From Burkholderia sp. Bp8963 (GTDB lineage Bacteria; Pseudomonadota; Gammaproteobacteria; Burkholderiales; Burkholderiaceae): DNA of 64,000 nt. The stretch is from positions 50,316 through 114,315 of the forward strand of contig NZ_QTQP01000026.1 of NCBI RefSeq assembly GCF_003854275.1. Direction: 5' to 3'. Positions within the stretch are counted from its first letter, which is position 1. The number at the start of each line of letters is the position of its first letter. The notes below the pieces were generated by a model. That model made no database searches, was not told the DNA's origin, and saw nothing but the letters and a program-made list of their open reading frames with translations. Both the position numbers and the translations under genes were made by a program. This document shows, one piece after another, positions 8,401 through 17,473 of this stretch.

Positions 8401-9702
8401 CTAGCCGCGCGCGCCATGCATCGCGGCCGTCGCGCGTTGCAACCCGCGCGCCATGCGCTCGCGCGAGCGTTGCGGATCGAGGCACCACGCGCCGAGCATG
8501 CCGCACGCGACGAGCACGATGCCGCAGACGACGCATGCCTGCTCGAAGCCGCGCGCGGTCGACGCGCCGGTCGCTTCGATCAGCATTCCCGTCACGACCG
8601 GTGCACCGAGACCGGCGAGCGACGCAAAACCGTTGCTGAGCGCGAGCACGCCGCCGCGCTGCGAATCGGGCGTCACCTCGGCAAGCATCGCCGGGCCGAT
8701 CGAATACATCGTCAGCGTCATCCCGCTGCCGACGGTCAGCAACGCGAGCTTCGCCGCGCCCGGCAAGCCCGGCAGCACCATCGTCGCAAGCATCAGGCCG
8801 GCAACGGCAAGCGTCGCCGCGACGAACGTGCCGCGCCCGTGCCGCGACGGCACGCCGCGCGCGAGCAGGCGTTGAGAAAACCATGCGAACGCGAGGCTCA
8901 GCGGCGACGTCGTCGCGACGAACAGCGCGAACATCCGCCCTGCCTGATGCGGTCCGTAACCGAGGCCAAGCTGCAGGTAAGTCGGCATCCACGTGAGCGT
9001 CATCGCGAGAATCCAGTTCGCCGCGAAGTGCCCGAGGAAATTGCCGATCACCGTGCGGTCGGTCAACAGCAGGCCGTATGGCACACGCTCGCCACCGCCT
9101 GCGTCGGCCGCGCGCACGTGCGTGCCCTCGGCGCCGCACAGTGCCCACACGATGCACCAGGCCGCGCCGAGCAATGCAAGCAGCGCGAAATTGGCACGCC
9201 AGCCCCAATGCGTCGTGACGACCGGCATCGCGAGCCCCGCGAGCAGCAAGCCAAGCGCGCTGCCCTGGTGCAGCAGCGCGACCGGCAGGTTGCGGTGCGC
9301 GTCCGGAAACCACTTGTAGAGCGCGTGCGTCGCAACCGGCGACGCCGGTCCTTCGCCGATGCCGAGCAGCACGCGGCACGCGATCACGACCCAGATCGAA
9401 CCGGCGACGAGCATCGGCAGCTGCAGCGCGGCCCATGCGGCAGCCATCCCGAACAGCAGCCATTTCGCGGGCCAACGGTTCGCCGCGAGCCCACCCGCGA
9501 CTGCCGCGATCGCGAACAGCCAGTTGAGGCTGCCGCCGATCAGGCCGAACTGCGTCGGGCTCAAATGCAGGTCTCGCATCATCGGCACCGACACGAGCCC
9601 GAGCACGACCTTGTCGAGGAAATTCACGAGCATCATCAGCGCGAGCATGATCGCGATCGACCATGCCCGCCACGGACGGTATTGCGCGCCGTCTGTCGTC
9701 AT
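8401..9702 (-). CDS. MFS transporter (anion:cation symporter type)
   Basis: 433 residues with twelve predicted membrane spans. The family loop motif between spans 2 and 3 is seen as GGLAANRWPAKW, and span 4 carries CRVLLGIGEGPASP, typical of organic-acid/H+ symporters of the ACS group. It is the likely inner-membrane uptake system for the acid processed by the CoA-transferase, dehydrogenase and ligase encoded upstream on the same strand (82-bp gap). The substrate is not determinable from the sequence. Confidence 0.87.
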   Translation of the reverse strand: MTTDGAQYRPWRAWSIAIMLALMMLVNFLDKVVLGLVSVPMMRDLHLSPTQFGLIGGSLNWLFAIAAVAGGLAANRWPAKWLLFGMAAAWAALQLPMLVAGSIWVVIACRVLLGIGEGPASPVATHALYKWFPDAHRNLPVALLHQGSALGLLLAGLAMPVVTTHWGWRANFALLALLGAAWCIVWALCGAEGTHVRAADAGGGERVPYGLLLTDRTVIGNFLGHFAANWILAMTLTWMPTYLQLGLGYGPHQAGRMFALFVATTSPLSLAFAWFSQRLLARGVPSRHGRGTFVAATLAVAGLMLATMVLPGLPGAAKLALLTVGSGMTLTMYSIGPAMLAEVTPDSQRGGVLALSNGFASLAGLGAPVVTGMLIEATGASTARGFEQACVVCGIVLVACGMLGAWCLDPQRSRERMARGLQRATAAMHGARG

Positions 9703-9784
9703 CGCTGTCTCCAGTATTGTTGTGTTGCGTGTCGTTGTGTTGCTTCATCGCACCGGCCGTCGCGGCAGCCGCCGCTACGGCCGG

Positions 9785-10930
9785 TCAGTCGCCATGCTCG
9801 CCGAGCGCGGGCACGCGATCGTCGCCGTCGGGCAGCCCCAGCGAAAACTTCACCGGGAAGCGCACCGCGAGCGCGCCGCCGGGCACCACGCGCACGACGC
9901 CGCGCGCGTGCACATGCGGATCGGCAAACAGCTCGTCGGCATCCGGCAACGGCGATACCGGCAGGTCGCACGCGCGCAGCATGCGCATCCATTCGGCCAG
10001 CGTTCGACTCGCGAAGACCGAGCGCAGCAGCGCGCCGACCTCGTGCTTGTGCCGCTGCCGCCCCGAGCGCTGCGCGAAGCGCGGATCGCGCAGTTCGGGA
10101 TACGCGTCGCCGAGCGTATCGGCGAGCGTCGCCCAGAACTTGTCTTCGAGAATGCCAAGCGCGAGGTGCCGCCCGTCCGTGGTCTCGAACAGGTCGTTGT
10201 CGGGCATCACCCACGGTGCGTCGCCGGGCGCCACGCGATGCGCGCGCGACGCCCAGGCCGCCGGCGCGGTCCACGCGAGTGCCGTATCGTGGATCGACAC
10301 GTCCAGATGCTGGCCGCGCCCGCTCGCGCGCGCGCTCATCACCGCGACTGACAGCGCGAGCGCCGCGTGCATCGCGGCCGAGTAATCGGCGAGGCGCACG
10401 CGCGGGCGCGCGACCGCATCGTCGAGCTGCGCGGGAATCGCCCAGTAGCCGGCCTCCGCGAGAAAGTTCAGGTCGTGGCCGGCACGCGCGGCGTTCGGGC
10501 CATCCTGCCCGTAGCCCGAGATCGAGCACAGAACGATGCGCGGATTGGCGTGCGCGAGCACGTCGTAGCCGAGCCCGAGCCGCGTCATGACGCCGGGCCG
10601 GAAGCCTTCGACAACCGCGTCCGCGTCACGCACGAGTTCGAGAAACCGCTCGCGATCCGCGTCCGCCTTCAGGTCCAGCGCGACCGAACGCTTGCCGCGA
10701 TTGAACTGCGCGAACACGGCGTCGCCGAGCAGCCGCGACGCATCGCCCGTGCGCGGCGGCTCGACCTTGACGACGTCGGCGCCGAGCTGGCGCAGCAGCG
10801 CGCACGCGTGCGGCCCGGGCAGCAGCTGGCTGACGTCGACGATCGTCACGCCGTTCAGGCACGACCACGACGGCTTCCCGCCGTCCGACGCCGACGCCAA
10901 CGTTTCCTGATGCTCCGGACGAGTCGTCAT
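9785..10930 (-). CDS. CaiB/BaiF family (type III) CoA-transferase
   Basis: 381 residues with the family layout. The N-terminal block reads LNGVTIVDVSQLLPGPHACALLRQLGADVVKVEPP with a line break of conserved residues (GPH, LGADV, KVEPP). FNRGKRSVALDLK follows near residue 90, and the catalytic aspartate occurs in RAGHDLNFLAEAG near residue 160. These enzymes move CoA from a donor acyl-CoA to a carboxylic acid in the cytoplasm. The stop lies 3 bp downstream of the acyl-CoA dehydrogenase, order ligase - dehydrogenase - transferase, so the three are translationally close and likely act on one acid. Confidence 0.9.
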   Translation of the reverse strand: MTTRPEHQETLASASDGGKPSWSCLNGVTIVDVSQLLPGPHACALLRQLGADVVKVEPPRTGDASRLLGDAVFAQFNRGKRSVALDLKADADRERFLELVRDADAVVEGFRPGVMTRLGLGYDVLAHANPRIVLCSISGYGQDGPNAARAGHDLNFLAEAGYWAIPAQLDDAVARPRVRLADYSAAMHAALALSVAVMSARASGRGQHLDVSIHDTALAWTAPAAWASRAHRVAPGDAPWVMPDNDLFETTDGRHLALGILEDKFWATLADTLGDAYPELRDPRFAQRSGRQRHKHEVGALLRSVFASRTLAEWMRMLRACDLPVSPLPDADELFADPHVHARGVVRVVPGGALAVRFPVKFSLGLPDGDDRVPALGEHGD

Positions 10931-10933
10931 GGG

Positions 10934-12115
10934 TTACGCTCCCGCGCCCGAAGGCTCGAGGATCGCCTTCGCGATCGTGTTGCGCTGGATCTCGCTCGTG
11001 CCGGTCAGGATCCGGAACATCCGCAGCTTGCGGAACGTCTGTTCGACCGGATGATGCCGCGTCACGCCGACATTGCCGTGAATCTGCACGGCCTTGTCCG
11101 CGACCTCGAAGCAGCGCTCCGACACGAACAGCTTGCATGCGGAGGCCGCCATCCGCAGGTCCGCGCCTGCATCGGCCAGCGCGGCCGTGTGCGCGATCAT
11201 GCTCTCGCACGCCCACAGCGCGGCAGCCATGTCGGCGAGCATGTGCTGGATCGCCTGGAAGCGCGCGATCGGCCCGCCGAACTGCCGGCGCGTGCGCGCA
11301 TAGTCGAGTGACGCTTCGTATGCCGACATCGCGAGGCCGAGCATCGTCGGGCAATGCAGCAGCCGGTTCACGTTGATCCGCGACATGCCGAGCCGGAAGC
11401 CGTTGCCGATGCCGCCGAACACGTTCGCGCGCGGCACGCGCACGTCGGTGAAGCGGATGTCCGCGTCGATGTGCTGGCCCGACATCGGCACGTACTCGTG
11501 CTCGACGGTCACGCCCGGCAGATCGAGATCGACCAGCACCGCCGTGATCTGCGGCGGCGTCGCGGACGCATCGGTCACGCACATCACGATCGCGAAATCG
11601 GCGAACGGTGCGCCGCTGATGTAGTGCTTGGTGCCGTTCACGACGAGCATGTCGCCGTCCTCGACCGCGGTCGTGCGGATGCTCATCGCATCCGAGCCCG
11701 AGTGCGGTTCGGTCAGCGCGAAGCAGGTCGATTTGTCGCCGCGCATCACCGGCTTGAAATAACGCTCGAGCTGATCGGGCGTCGCATGCTTGAGCATGTT
11801 GCCGATGCGCGGCGGCCCGCCCAGCTCGCCGAGCACGTGCGGCGCGAGCGCCGCGCCCGACGCGGCAAGGTCCGCCTTCAGCGCGCATTGCTCGACGATC
11901 GACAGCCCCTTGCCGCCGATCGCGGCGGGCAGGCTCGCGGTATAGAAGCCGAGTTCGGCGGAGCGCCGCCACACGCGGCGCAGCACGTCGCGCGGCCACA
12001 CATCTTCCGAGCCGAGACCGAGCTCGCGCTCGATCGGCCGCAGTTCATCGTCGACGAAGCGGCGTACGGCCGCGCGCAATTCGACGAAATCCGGACGGTT
12101 CAGGTGATCGAACAT
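10934..12115 (-). CDS. Acyl-CoA dehydrogenase
   Basis: 393 residues covering the N-terminal helical, middle beta and C-terminal helical domains. FALTEPHSGSDA near residue 125 is the FAD/substrate signature 1 of the family. VQIHGNVGVTRHHPVEQTFR and the C-terminal GTSEIQRNTIAK form the second signature with the conserved Arg. FAD-dependent alpha,beta-desaturation of an acyl-CoA is expected. ATG 12115 begins MFDHLNRPDFVE; an in-frame upstream extension has no homology and would overlap the ligase gene. It is placed between the CoA ligase (11 bp upstream) and the CoA-transferase (3 bp downstream). Confidence 0.92.
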   Translation of the reverse strand: MFDHLNRPDFVELRAAVRRFVDDELRPIERELGLGSEDVWPRDVLRRVWRRSAELGFYTASLPAAIGGKGLSIVEQCALKADLAASGAALAPHVLGELGGPPRIGNMLKHATPDQLERYFKPVMRGDKSTCFALTEPHSGSDAMSIRTTAVEDGDMLVVNGTKHYISGAPFADFAIVMCVTDASATPPQITAVLVDLDLPGVTVEHEYVPMSGQHIDADIRFTDVRVPRANVFGGIGNGFRLGMSRINVNRLLHCPTMLGLAMSAYEASLDYARTRRQFGGPIARFQAIQHMLADMAAALWACESMIAHTAALADAGADLRMAASACKLFVSERCFEVADKAVQIHGNVGVTRHHPVEQTFRKLRMFRILTGTSEIQRNTIAKAILEPSGAGA

Positions 12116-12126
12116 GGGTAGCCTCT

Positions 12127-13680
12127 TCAGTTCACGCGCCGTGCGGCGCCATGCCAGTATTGTTCGCGCACGAGCTTGCGGGCGATCTTGCCGCTCGCGT
12201 TCTTCGGCAGGTCCGCGACGAAATCGACGGTGCGCGGCAGCTTGTAGTCGGCGAGCAGCGCGCGGCAGTGCGCGACGAGCGTGTCGGTCTGTGCGCTGCG
12301 ACCCGGCTTCAGCACGATCACCGCCTTGACCGCTTCGCCCCATTTGTCGTCGGGCACCCCGACGACGCACGCTTCGAGCACGTCGTCGTGCCGGTACAGC
12401 GTCGCCTCGACTTCGGTCGGATAGACGTTGAAGCCACCCGAGATGATCATGTCGTTCTTGCGGTCGACGAGGTAGATGAAGCCGTCGCGGTCAGTGCGCG
12501 CGAGATCGCCCGTATGCAGCCAGCCGTCGACCAGTACTTCGCGCGTCAGCTCGGGCGCGCCCCAGTAGCCCTGGAACACGTCCGCGCCGCGGATCACGAT
12601 CTCGCCGATCTCGTCGCATTCCACTTCGTGACCTTCGGCATCGACCACACGCACCTCGGTTTCGCCGAACGGCCGGCCACACGATGCAAGCCTTTCATGA
12701 CAATGGAGCAGCGCATGCGCGTGATCGGCGATGCCGAGACGCGTGACGCCCGACGTCGACTCGCTCGCGCCGTAGCCCTGCGACAGCACGGGGCCGATGC
12801 GCACCCACGCTTCCTCGATGCGCGCCGGCGCCATCGGCGCCGCGCCGTAGCCGAGCACCTTCAGGCTGCGCAGGTCGGCGTAGGCGAGGTCCGGCTCGTT
12901 AAGCATCATGTTGATCATCGCCGGCACCATGAACGTGTGCGTGATGCGCAAGCGCGCGACTTCGGCAAGAAAGTGCGCGGGATCGAACGTGTCGAACAGC
13001 ACGAGCGTCGCGCCGCAAAACAGGTACGGCTGCATCAACATCCCCGACGCGTGCGTAATCGGCCCGATCAGCGCGAGCCGGTCGCCCGGGCGCACCGGGC
13101 GGTCCATCCCGAGCACGATCTTGCGCAGCGACGCGAGCCGGTTGCCGTAGCTCTGCATCGCCGCCTTGATGCGGCCCGTCGAGCCCGACGAGAAATGCAG
13201 CACCGCGAGATCGTCGGGCGCGGGCGTGTAGTCGGGCGCAGCGGCGCTCGCCTGCGCGAGCAGCGTTTCATAGTCGCGGTAGCCGTTCGCTTCGGCGTCG
13301 AGCGCAATGAACCGCTCGACCGACGCGAAACCCGGCGTATCGGGCGTGTAGTGCGTGTAGCCACGCCCGCCGATGAACGCAACCGGCGTGCAGTTGCCGA
13401 CGACGTCCGACGCCTCGGCCGCCGTGAAGCGCGGATTCAGCGCGGCCTTCACGAGGCCCGCCTTGTACAGCGCGCACTCGATCTCGACCAGCTCGATGCA
13501 GTTGCGCGCCTGCACGGCGATTCGCGCGCCGGGCGCGAAGCCGAGGCCGCGCAGCGCATTCGCGAGCCGCGACGAGCGTTCGTCGAGCTGACGGTAGGTG
13601 ATGACGCGGTCTCGGTGAATCACGGCGGGCTGATCGCCCCAGTAGCGGGCCGCGCGCCGCAGGAAATAGGCAAAGCTCAA
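12127..13680 (-). CDS. AMP-forming acyl-CoA synthetase/ligase
   Basis: 517 residues. Adenylation motifs are present in order: FSSGSTGRIK (P-loop, near 165), QGYGASES (near 310), LHTGDLA (near 390), DRKNDMIISGGFNVYPTEVE (near 405) and PKNASGKIARK (near 500, with the catalytic Lys). It activates a carboxylic acid with ATP and CoA. I place the start at TTG 13680, preceded by GGAG at 7 nt. The 17 codons between this and an upstream ATG (13731) contain TTA, CTA, AGA and GGA, codons almost unused elsewhere here, and show no domain similarity. First gene of the minus-strand operon, divergent from the LysR gene. Confidence 0.9.
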   Translation of the reverse strand: MSFAYFLRRAARYWGDQPAVIHRDRVITYRQLDERSSRLANALRGLGFAPGARIAVQARNCIELVEIECALYKAGLVKAALNPRFTAAEASDVVGNCTPVAFIGGRGYTHYTPDTPGFASVERFIALDAEANGYRDYETLLAQASAAAPDYTPAPDDLAVLHFSSGSTGRIKAAMQSYGNRLASLRKIVLGMDRPVRPGDRLALIGPITHASGMLMQPYLFCGATLVLFDTFDPAHFLAEVARLRITHTFMVPAMINMMLNEPDLAYADLRSLKVLGYGAAPMAPARIEEAWVRIGPVLSQGYGASESTSGVTRLGIADHAHALLHCHERLASCGRPFGETEVRVVDAEGHEVECDEIGEIVIRGADVFQGYWGAPELTREVLVDGWLHTGDLARTDRDGFIYLVDRKNDMIISGGFNVYPTEVEATLYRHDDVLEACVVGVPDDKWGEAVKAVIVLKPGRSAQTDTLVAHCRALLADYKLPRTVDFVADLPKNASGKIARKLVREQYWHGAARRVN

Positions 13681-13748
13681 TCGGGTTCTCCGTAGTCCAG
13701 CAGTGCCATCAGTCTGTAAGATGGGGGGCATCACCACAATGCAGCAGT

Positions 13749-13766
13749 GGCTATAAAGTCATAACC
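13749..13766. promoter_or_regulatory. Candidate LysR-type operator
   Basis: The imperfect dyad GGCTAT-AAAGTC-ATAACC contains a T-N11-A arrangement and lies 16 bp upstream of the LysR start and about 70 bp upstream of the divergent ligase operon. That is where a LysR regulator usually binds to control both itself and its target. Assigned by position and symmetry only. Confidence 0.4.
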
Positions 13767-13781
13767 AAGAGGAATCCCCGG

Positions 13782-14672
13782 ATGGATACGCGCGATCTCG
13801 ACTATCTGCTGGCGGTGGAACGCCACGGCAGCATCGGCAAGGCGGCCGACGCGCTGGGCCTGAGCCAGCCCGCGCTGACGAAGGCGATGCAACGGATCGA
13901 GGCGCAGGTCGGCGTGACGCTGTTCGACCGGACCGCGAACGGCATGACGCCAACGCCGGCCGGCGCGCAGTTCATCGCGCGTGCGCGGCGCATTGCGCTG
14001 GAATTCGACGATGCGATGAAGGAGATGCGAGCGATCAGCGGCGGCGAGCAGGGGCTCGTGCGGATCGGCTATTCGCCGACCGTGCCGAATGCGCTCGTGC
14101 TTGGCGCGTGCCGGCAGCTGATCCGCGAGCGGCCGGCCGCGCGGCTGCGGCTGCGGCGGCGGCTTGCGCGCGAGCTGTTCGACCTGCTGGCTGCCGGCGA
14201 GCTCGATCTGGTCGTCGCACCGGAACCGCAGCATGCACGCGACGCCGTCGCGGTCGTCGAGCTGTTCCGCGACCGGCTCTCGGTGCTCGCGGACGATCGG
14301 CATCCGCTGCAGCGCAGACGCGGCCTCACGCTCGCCGATCTTGCCGAACAGGAGTGGCTGCTGCCTGAAACGACGATCACGGTGCGCCGGCAGATCGACG
14401 ATGCATTCCGCGCACGCAAGCTCGCCGCGCCGCGTCTGCGCGTCGAGACGGATTTCGGCAGCACCGCGCTGATCCAGCTATTGCTCGACACGCAATTGCT
14501 GTGCGTCGGCGGCACCGAGGCGCTTGACATGCTGACGGGGGTACGCGCGCTGGACCTCCGGCCTGGCGAGCTGGAGCTGGACCGGCGCATCGGTGCGATT
14601 CACCGCGCGGATGCGTATGTGTCGCCGCTCGCGCAGCGGATGATCGCGCTGCTGCAGGAGCGGGTGAAGTAG
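13782..14672 (+). CDS. LysR family transcriptional regulator
   Basis: 296 residues. The N-terminal winged helix-turn-helix spans about residues 1-62, with the recognition region HGSIGKAADALGLSQPALTK. The linker helix and a periplasmic-binding-fold effector domain (GLVRIGYSPTVPNA onward) follow. It is transcribed divergently from the ligase/acyl-CoA dehydrogenase/CoA-transferase/MFS genes, the usual arrangement for an activator of those genes responding to their substrate or an intermediate. The effector is unknown. Confidence 0.92.
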   Translation: MDTRDLDYLLAVERHGSIGKAADALGLSQPALTKAMQRIEAQVGVTLFDRTANGMTPTPAGAQFIARARRIALEFDDAMKEMRAISGGEQGLVRIGYSPTVPNALVLGACRQLIRERPAARLRLRRRLARELFDLLAAGELDLVVAPEPQHARDAVAVVELFRDRLSVLADDRHPLQRRRGLTLADLAEQEWLLPETTITVRRQIDDAFRARKLAAPRLRVETDFGSTALIQLLLDTQLLCVGGTEALDMLTGVRALDLRPGELELDRRIGAIHRADAYVSPLAQRMIALLQERVK

Positions 14673-14803
14673 CGGCACCCGCATTCGGGGGATACTTCGG
14701 CCACGGCGTTATGCCGCGTGATGCCACGTGATGCCGGGGCAGCAGCCGAGGCCGCTGCCGCGTCCGGTTAGAATGCGCGGGGTTCACCCCGACTAAAACA
14801 ACG

Positions 14804-15235
14804 ATGACGATCCGAGACCGCACTCCCGAAGACAATCCCGCGCTACTGGACATCTGGCACCGCGCCGTGCAGGCCACGCACACCTTCCTCACCGAACAGG
14901 ACATCGCCGAGCTCTACCCGCAGGTGCGCGATCTCTATCTGCCGAGCGTCACGGTATGGGTCGCCGAAGCCGGCGACGGCCGCATCGCCGGTTTCATCGG
15001 CACGAACGACGCGCAGGTCGAGATGCTGTTCGTCGACCCCGACCGGTTCGGCCAGCGCACCGGCACGCGCCTGCTCGATCATGTCCGCGCGAATCATGCG
15101 CACCTGACGGTCGACGTCAACGAGCAGAACCCGGGCGCGCATGCGTTCTATCGCGGCTATGGTTTCCGGGACGTCGGCCGCTCGGCGACGGATTCCGCCG
15201 GCCGGCCGTTTCCGCTGATTCACATGGCGTATTGA
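14804..15235 (+). CDS. yjaB: GNAT N-acetyltransferase, YjaB-like
   Basis: 143 residues, a single GNAT fold. It resembles E. coli YjaB along its length: IWHRAVQATHTFL near the N-terminus, VEMLFVDPDRFGQRTGTRLL (acetyl-CoA-binding motif A, here with GQRTGT), VDVNEQNPGAHAFYRGYGF, and the end motif RPFPLIHMAY. YjaB is an acetyl-CoA-binding acetyltransferase whose physiological acceptor is poorly defined. The gene stands apart from the LysR gene upstream (131 bp) and is convergent with a second GNAT gene. Confidence 0.85.
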   Translation: MTIRDRTPEDNPALLDIWHRAVQATHTFLTEQDIAELYPQVRDLYLPSVTVWVAEAGDGRIAGFIGTNDAQVEMLFVDPDRFGQRTGTRLLDHVRANHAHLTVDVNEQNPGAHAFYRGYGFRDVGRSATDSAGRPFPLIHMAY

Positions 15236-15257
15236 TTGATCGTCGGCCGGCGCGGCG

Positions 15258-15755
15258 TTACGCGCCCTCCCCCAGCCACTTGTACATCACGAGACAATCG
15301 ACGAAGCCGAGCCGTGCGTGCCGATACGCGCGCGGCAGGCGCCCGACGATCTCGAACCCGAGCTTCTGCCACAGCGCGACCGCGGCTTCGTTCGTCGCGA
15401 CCACCGAATTGAACTGCATCGCGAGGAAGCCGCGCTCGCGCGCGACCTGCTGCGAGTGTTCGCACATCCGGCGCGCGACGCCGCGGCCGCGCGCGGCCTC
15501 GCCAACCATATAGCCGCAGTTGCTCACGTGGCTGCCGGGCCCCGCCGCGTTCGCCTTCAGGTAGTACGAGCCGAGCAGTTCGCCGTCCTCTTCCGCGACC
15601 CACGTGCAAAGCGGCGCTTCGAGCCACAGCTTGCGTGCAGCCTCCTCGGTCGGCGTGGGGTCGAACGCGTAGGTTTCCTGCGCGGCCACCACCGCGCGGT
15701 AAATGGGCCAGAAGTGCGCGAAATCGGCTTCGGTCATCGGGCGAATCGTGAGCAT
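15258..15755 (-). CDS. GNAT family N-acetyltransferase
   Basis: 165 residues with the full GNAT pattern. CGYMVGEAARGRGVARRMCE near residue 80 holds the acetyl-CoA pyrophosphate-binding loop (R/Q-x-x-G-x-G/A as ARGRGVA), and NEAAVALWQKLGFEIVGRLP forms the C-terminal motif B. The overall look is that of the YhhY/phosphinothricin-acetyltransferase-like branch, but the acceptor cannot be specified. ATG 15755 has AAGGACC at the right distance; longer versions have no such site. Convergent with the YjaB-like gene, 22 bp apart. Confidence 0.85.
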   Translation of the reverse strand: MLTIRPMTEADFAHFWPIYRAVVAAQETYAFDPTPTEEAARKLWLEAPLCTWVAEEDGELLGSYYLKANAAGPGSHVSNCGYMVGEAARGRGVARRMCEHSQQVARERGFLAMQFNSVVATNEAAVALWQKLGFEIVGRLPRAYRHARLGFVDCLVMYKWLGEGA

Positions 15756-15841
15756 GCGGGTCCTTGCAAGTGAGGATAAGGTCACGGAAATGCTGTCGAT
15801 TCTAGACCCGGTTCGCGTTCGCCGTCAGCGATGGCCGCCGC

Positions 15842-17473
15842 TCAATCCTTGCCGAACTGCCCATCTTTCAACCGCCACACCCCGAGCGGATTGCCGTCCT
15901 GCAACGCGTCCGGCAGCAGTTCGTGCGGGAGCGCCTGATAGCACACGGGCCGCAGGAACCGTTCGATCGCGAGCGTGCCCACCGACGTCGTGCGCGAATC
16001 GGACGTCGCCGGAAACGGCCCGCCATGCACCATCGCGTGCGCGACCTCGACGCCGGTCGGATAGCCGTTCGCGAGAATGCGTCCGGCCTTGCGCTCGAGC
16101 GTCGGCAGCAGCCGCTGCGCGAGCGCGTAATCGCCGGCTTCGAGATGCAGCGTCGCGGTCAGTTGGCCTTCGACGTGCTCGGCAAGATCGATCATCTCGT
16201 CGACATCGCGGCACGTGACGATCAGCGACGTCGGCCCGAAGATCTCGTCCTCGAGCGCGGCGTTCGCGACGAATGCAGACTGCGTCGTCGCGAACAGCGC
16301 GGGCAGCGCCGCCGCCTGTGCGTCCGTCTGGGCGTCCGTCTGCGTCCCCGCCCGTGCGCCCGCCTGTGCCTCCGCCTGCGCCCCGTGCGCGACCGCGCTC
16401 ACACCGTCCACTGCCGCCCGCTGCGCGACACCGCGCTCATACGCAGCCGCGATTCCCGCCGTCAGCATCGTCTGCGCGCCCTTCTGCCCGAGCGCCTGCG
16501 AAGCGGCATCGATGAACGCCTGCGTGTCGGGCCCGTCGAGCACGACCACGAGCCCCGGGTTCGTGCAGAACTGGCCGACGCCGAGCGTCAGCGATTCGAC
16601 GAAGCCACGCGCGATCTCGCCGCCGCGCGCCGCGAGCGCGCCGGGCAGCACGAAGAACGGGTTGATGCTGCTCATTTCCGCATAAACCGGAATCGGCTCG
16701 CGGCGCTGCGCGGCGATGTTCATCAGCGCGAGGCCGCCGCCGCGCGAGCCGGTGAAGCCGACCGCCTTGATCGCCGGATGCGCGACGAGCGCCTCGCCGA
16801 TCGCGTTGCCCGCGCCGATCACGAGCGAGAACACGCCTTCCGGCAGGCCGCACGCGGCAACCGCCTGCTGGATCGCGCGCCCCACCAGTTCCGACGTGCC
16901 GAGGTGCGCGGGATGCGCCTTCACGACGACCGGGCAGCCGGCCGCGAACGCCGACGCCGTATCGCCACCCGCGACCGAGAACGCGAGCGGGAAGTTGCTC
17001 GCGCCGAACACGGCGACCGGGCCAACCGGAATCTTCCGCAGGCGCAGGTCGGGCCGCGGCAACGGCTGGCGGCCGGGCTGCGCGGAATCGAGCGTCGCGC
17101 CGAGCCAGCGGCCGTCGCGCACGAGTGCCGCGAACAGTTTCAGCTGGCCGACCGTGCGCGCGCGCTCGCCTTCGAGCCGTGCGACCGGCAGCGCCGACTC
17201 CTGATGCGCGCGCGTGATCAGCGCATCGCCGAGCGCGACGAGGTTGTCGGCAATCGTGTCGAGAAAGCGCGCGCGCACGTCGAGCGGCATCGCGCGAAAC
17301 GGATCGAACGCGGCCGCCGCCAGCGTGCACGCACGATCCACGTCCGCTGCGTCGCCCGCGCCGTACACGGGCTCCAATTCGACACCGCGCGCGGGATCGA
17401 ATGCGCGCAGCGTCCCTGCGGCGCCGCGCACCGCTGCGCCGCCGATCAACATCTCTCCAGTGATGTGCATCAT
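15842..17473 (-). CDS. Aldehyde dehydrogenase, 2-oxoglutarate-semialdehyde (KGSADH) type
   Basis: 543 residues. Aldehyde dehydrogenase hallmarks: [16 protein letters not shown] (cofactor and substrate region, near 155), FTGSRGGG, the general-base Glu in YAEMSSINP near 265, and the nucleophile in VGQFCTNPG near 298. The MSSINP/TNPG forms are those of NADP-preferring 2-oxoglutarate-semialdehyde dehydrogenases used in pentose-acid and hydroxyproline catabolism. An unusual run of four-residue repeats ([24 protein letters not shown]) is inserted near residue 370. The start ATG 17473 overlaps the TGA of the amidohydrolase gene (ATGA), indicating translational coupling. Likely last enzyme of the acid-sugar route (inference). 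Confidence 0.9.
   Translation of the reverse strand: MMHITGEMLIGGAAVRGAAGTLRAFDPARGVELEPVYGAGDAADVDRACTLAAAAFDPFRAMPLDVRARFLDTIADNLVALGDALITRAHQESALPVARLEGERARTVGQLKLFAALVRDGRWLGATLDSAQPGRQPLPRPDLRLRKIPVGPVAVFGASNFPLAFSVAGGDTASAFAAGCPVVVKAHPAHLGTSELVGRAIQQAVAACGLPEGVFSLVIGAGNAIGEALVAHPAIKAVGFTGSRGGGLALMNIAAQRREPIPVYAEMSSINPFFVLPGALAARGGEIARGFVESLTLGVGQFCTNPGLVVVLDGPDTQAFIDAASQALGQKGAQTMLTAGIAAAYERGVAQRAAVDGVSAVAHGAQAEAQAGARAGTQTDAQTDAQAAALPALFATTQSAFVANAALEDEIFGPTSLIVTCRDVDEMIDLAEHVEGQLTATLHLEAGDYALAQRLLPTLERKAGRILANGYPTGVEVAHAMVHGGPFPATSDSRTTSVGTLAIERFLRPVCYQALPHELLPDALQDGNPLGVWRLKDGQFGKD
16308..16379. repeat. 12-bp minisatellite inside the aldehyde dehydrogenase gene
   Basis: Six degenerate 12-bp units, the clearest being GCGTCCGTCTGG at 16320-16331 and GCGTCCGTCTGC at 16332-16343. 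They encode four-residue repeats in a position where dehydrogenases of this family normally have a loop. Confidence 0.8.
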
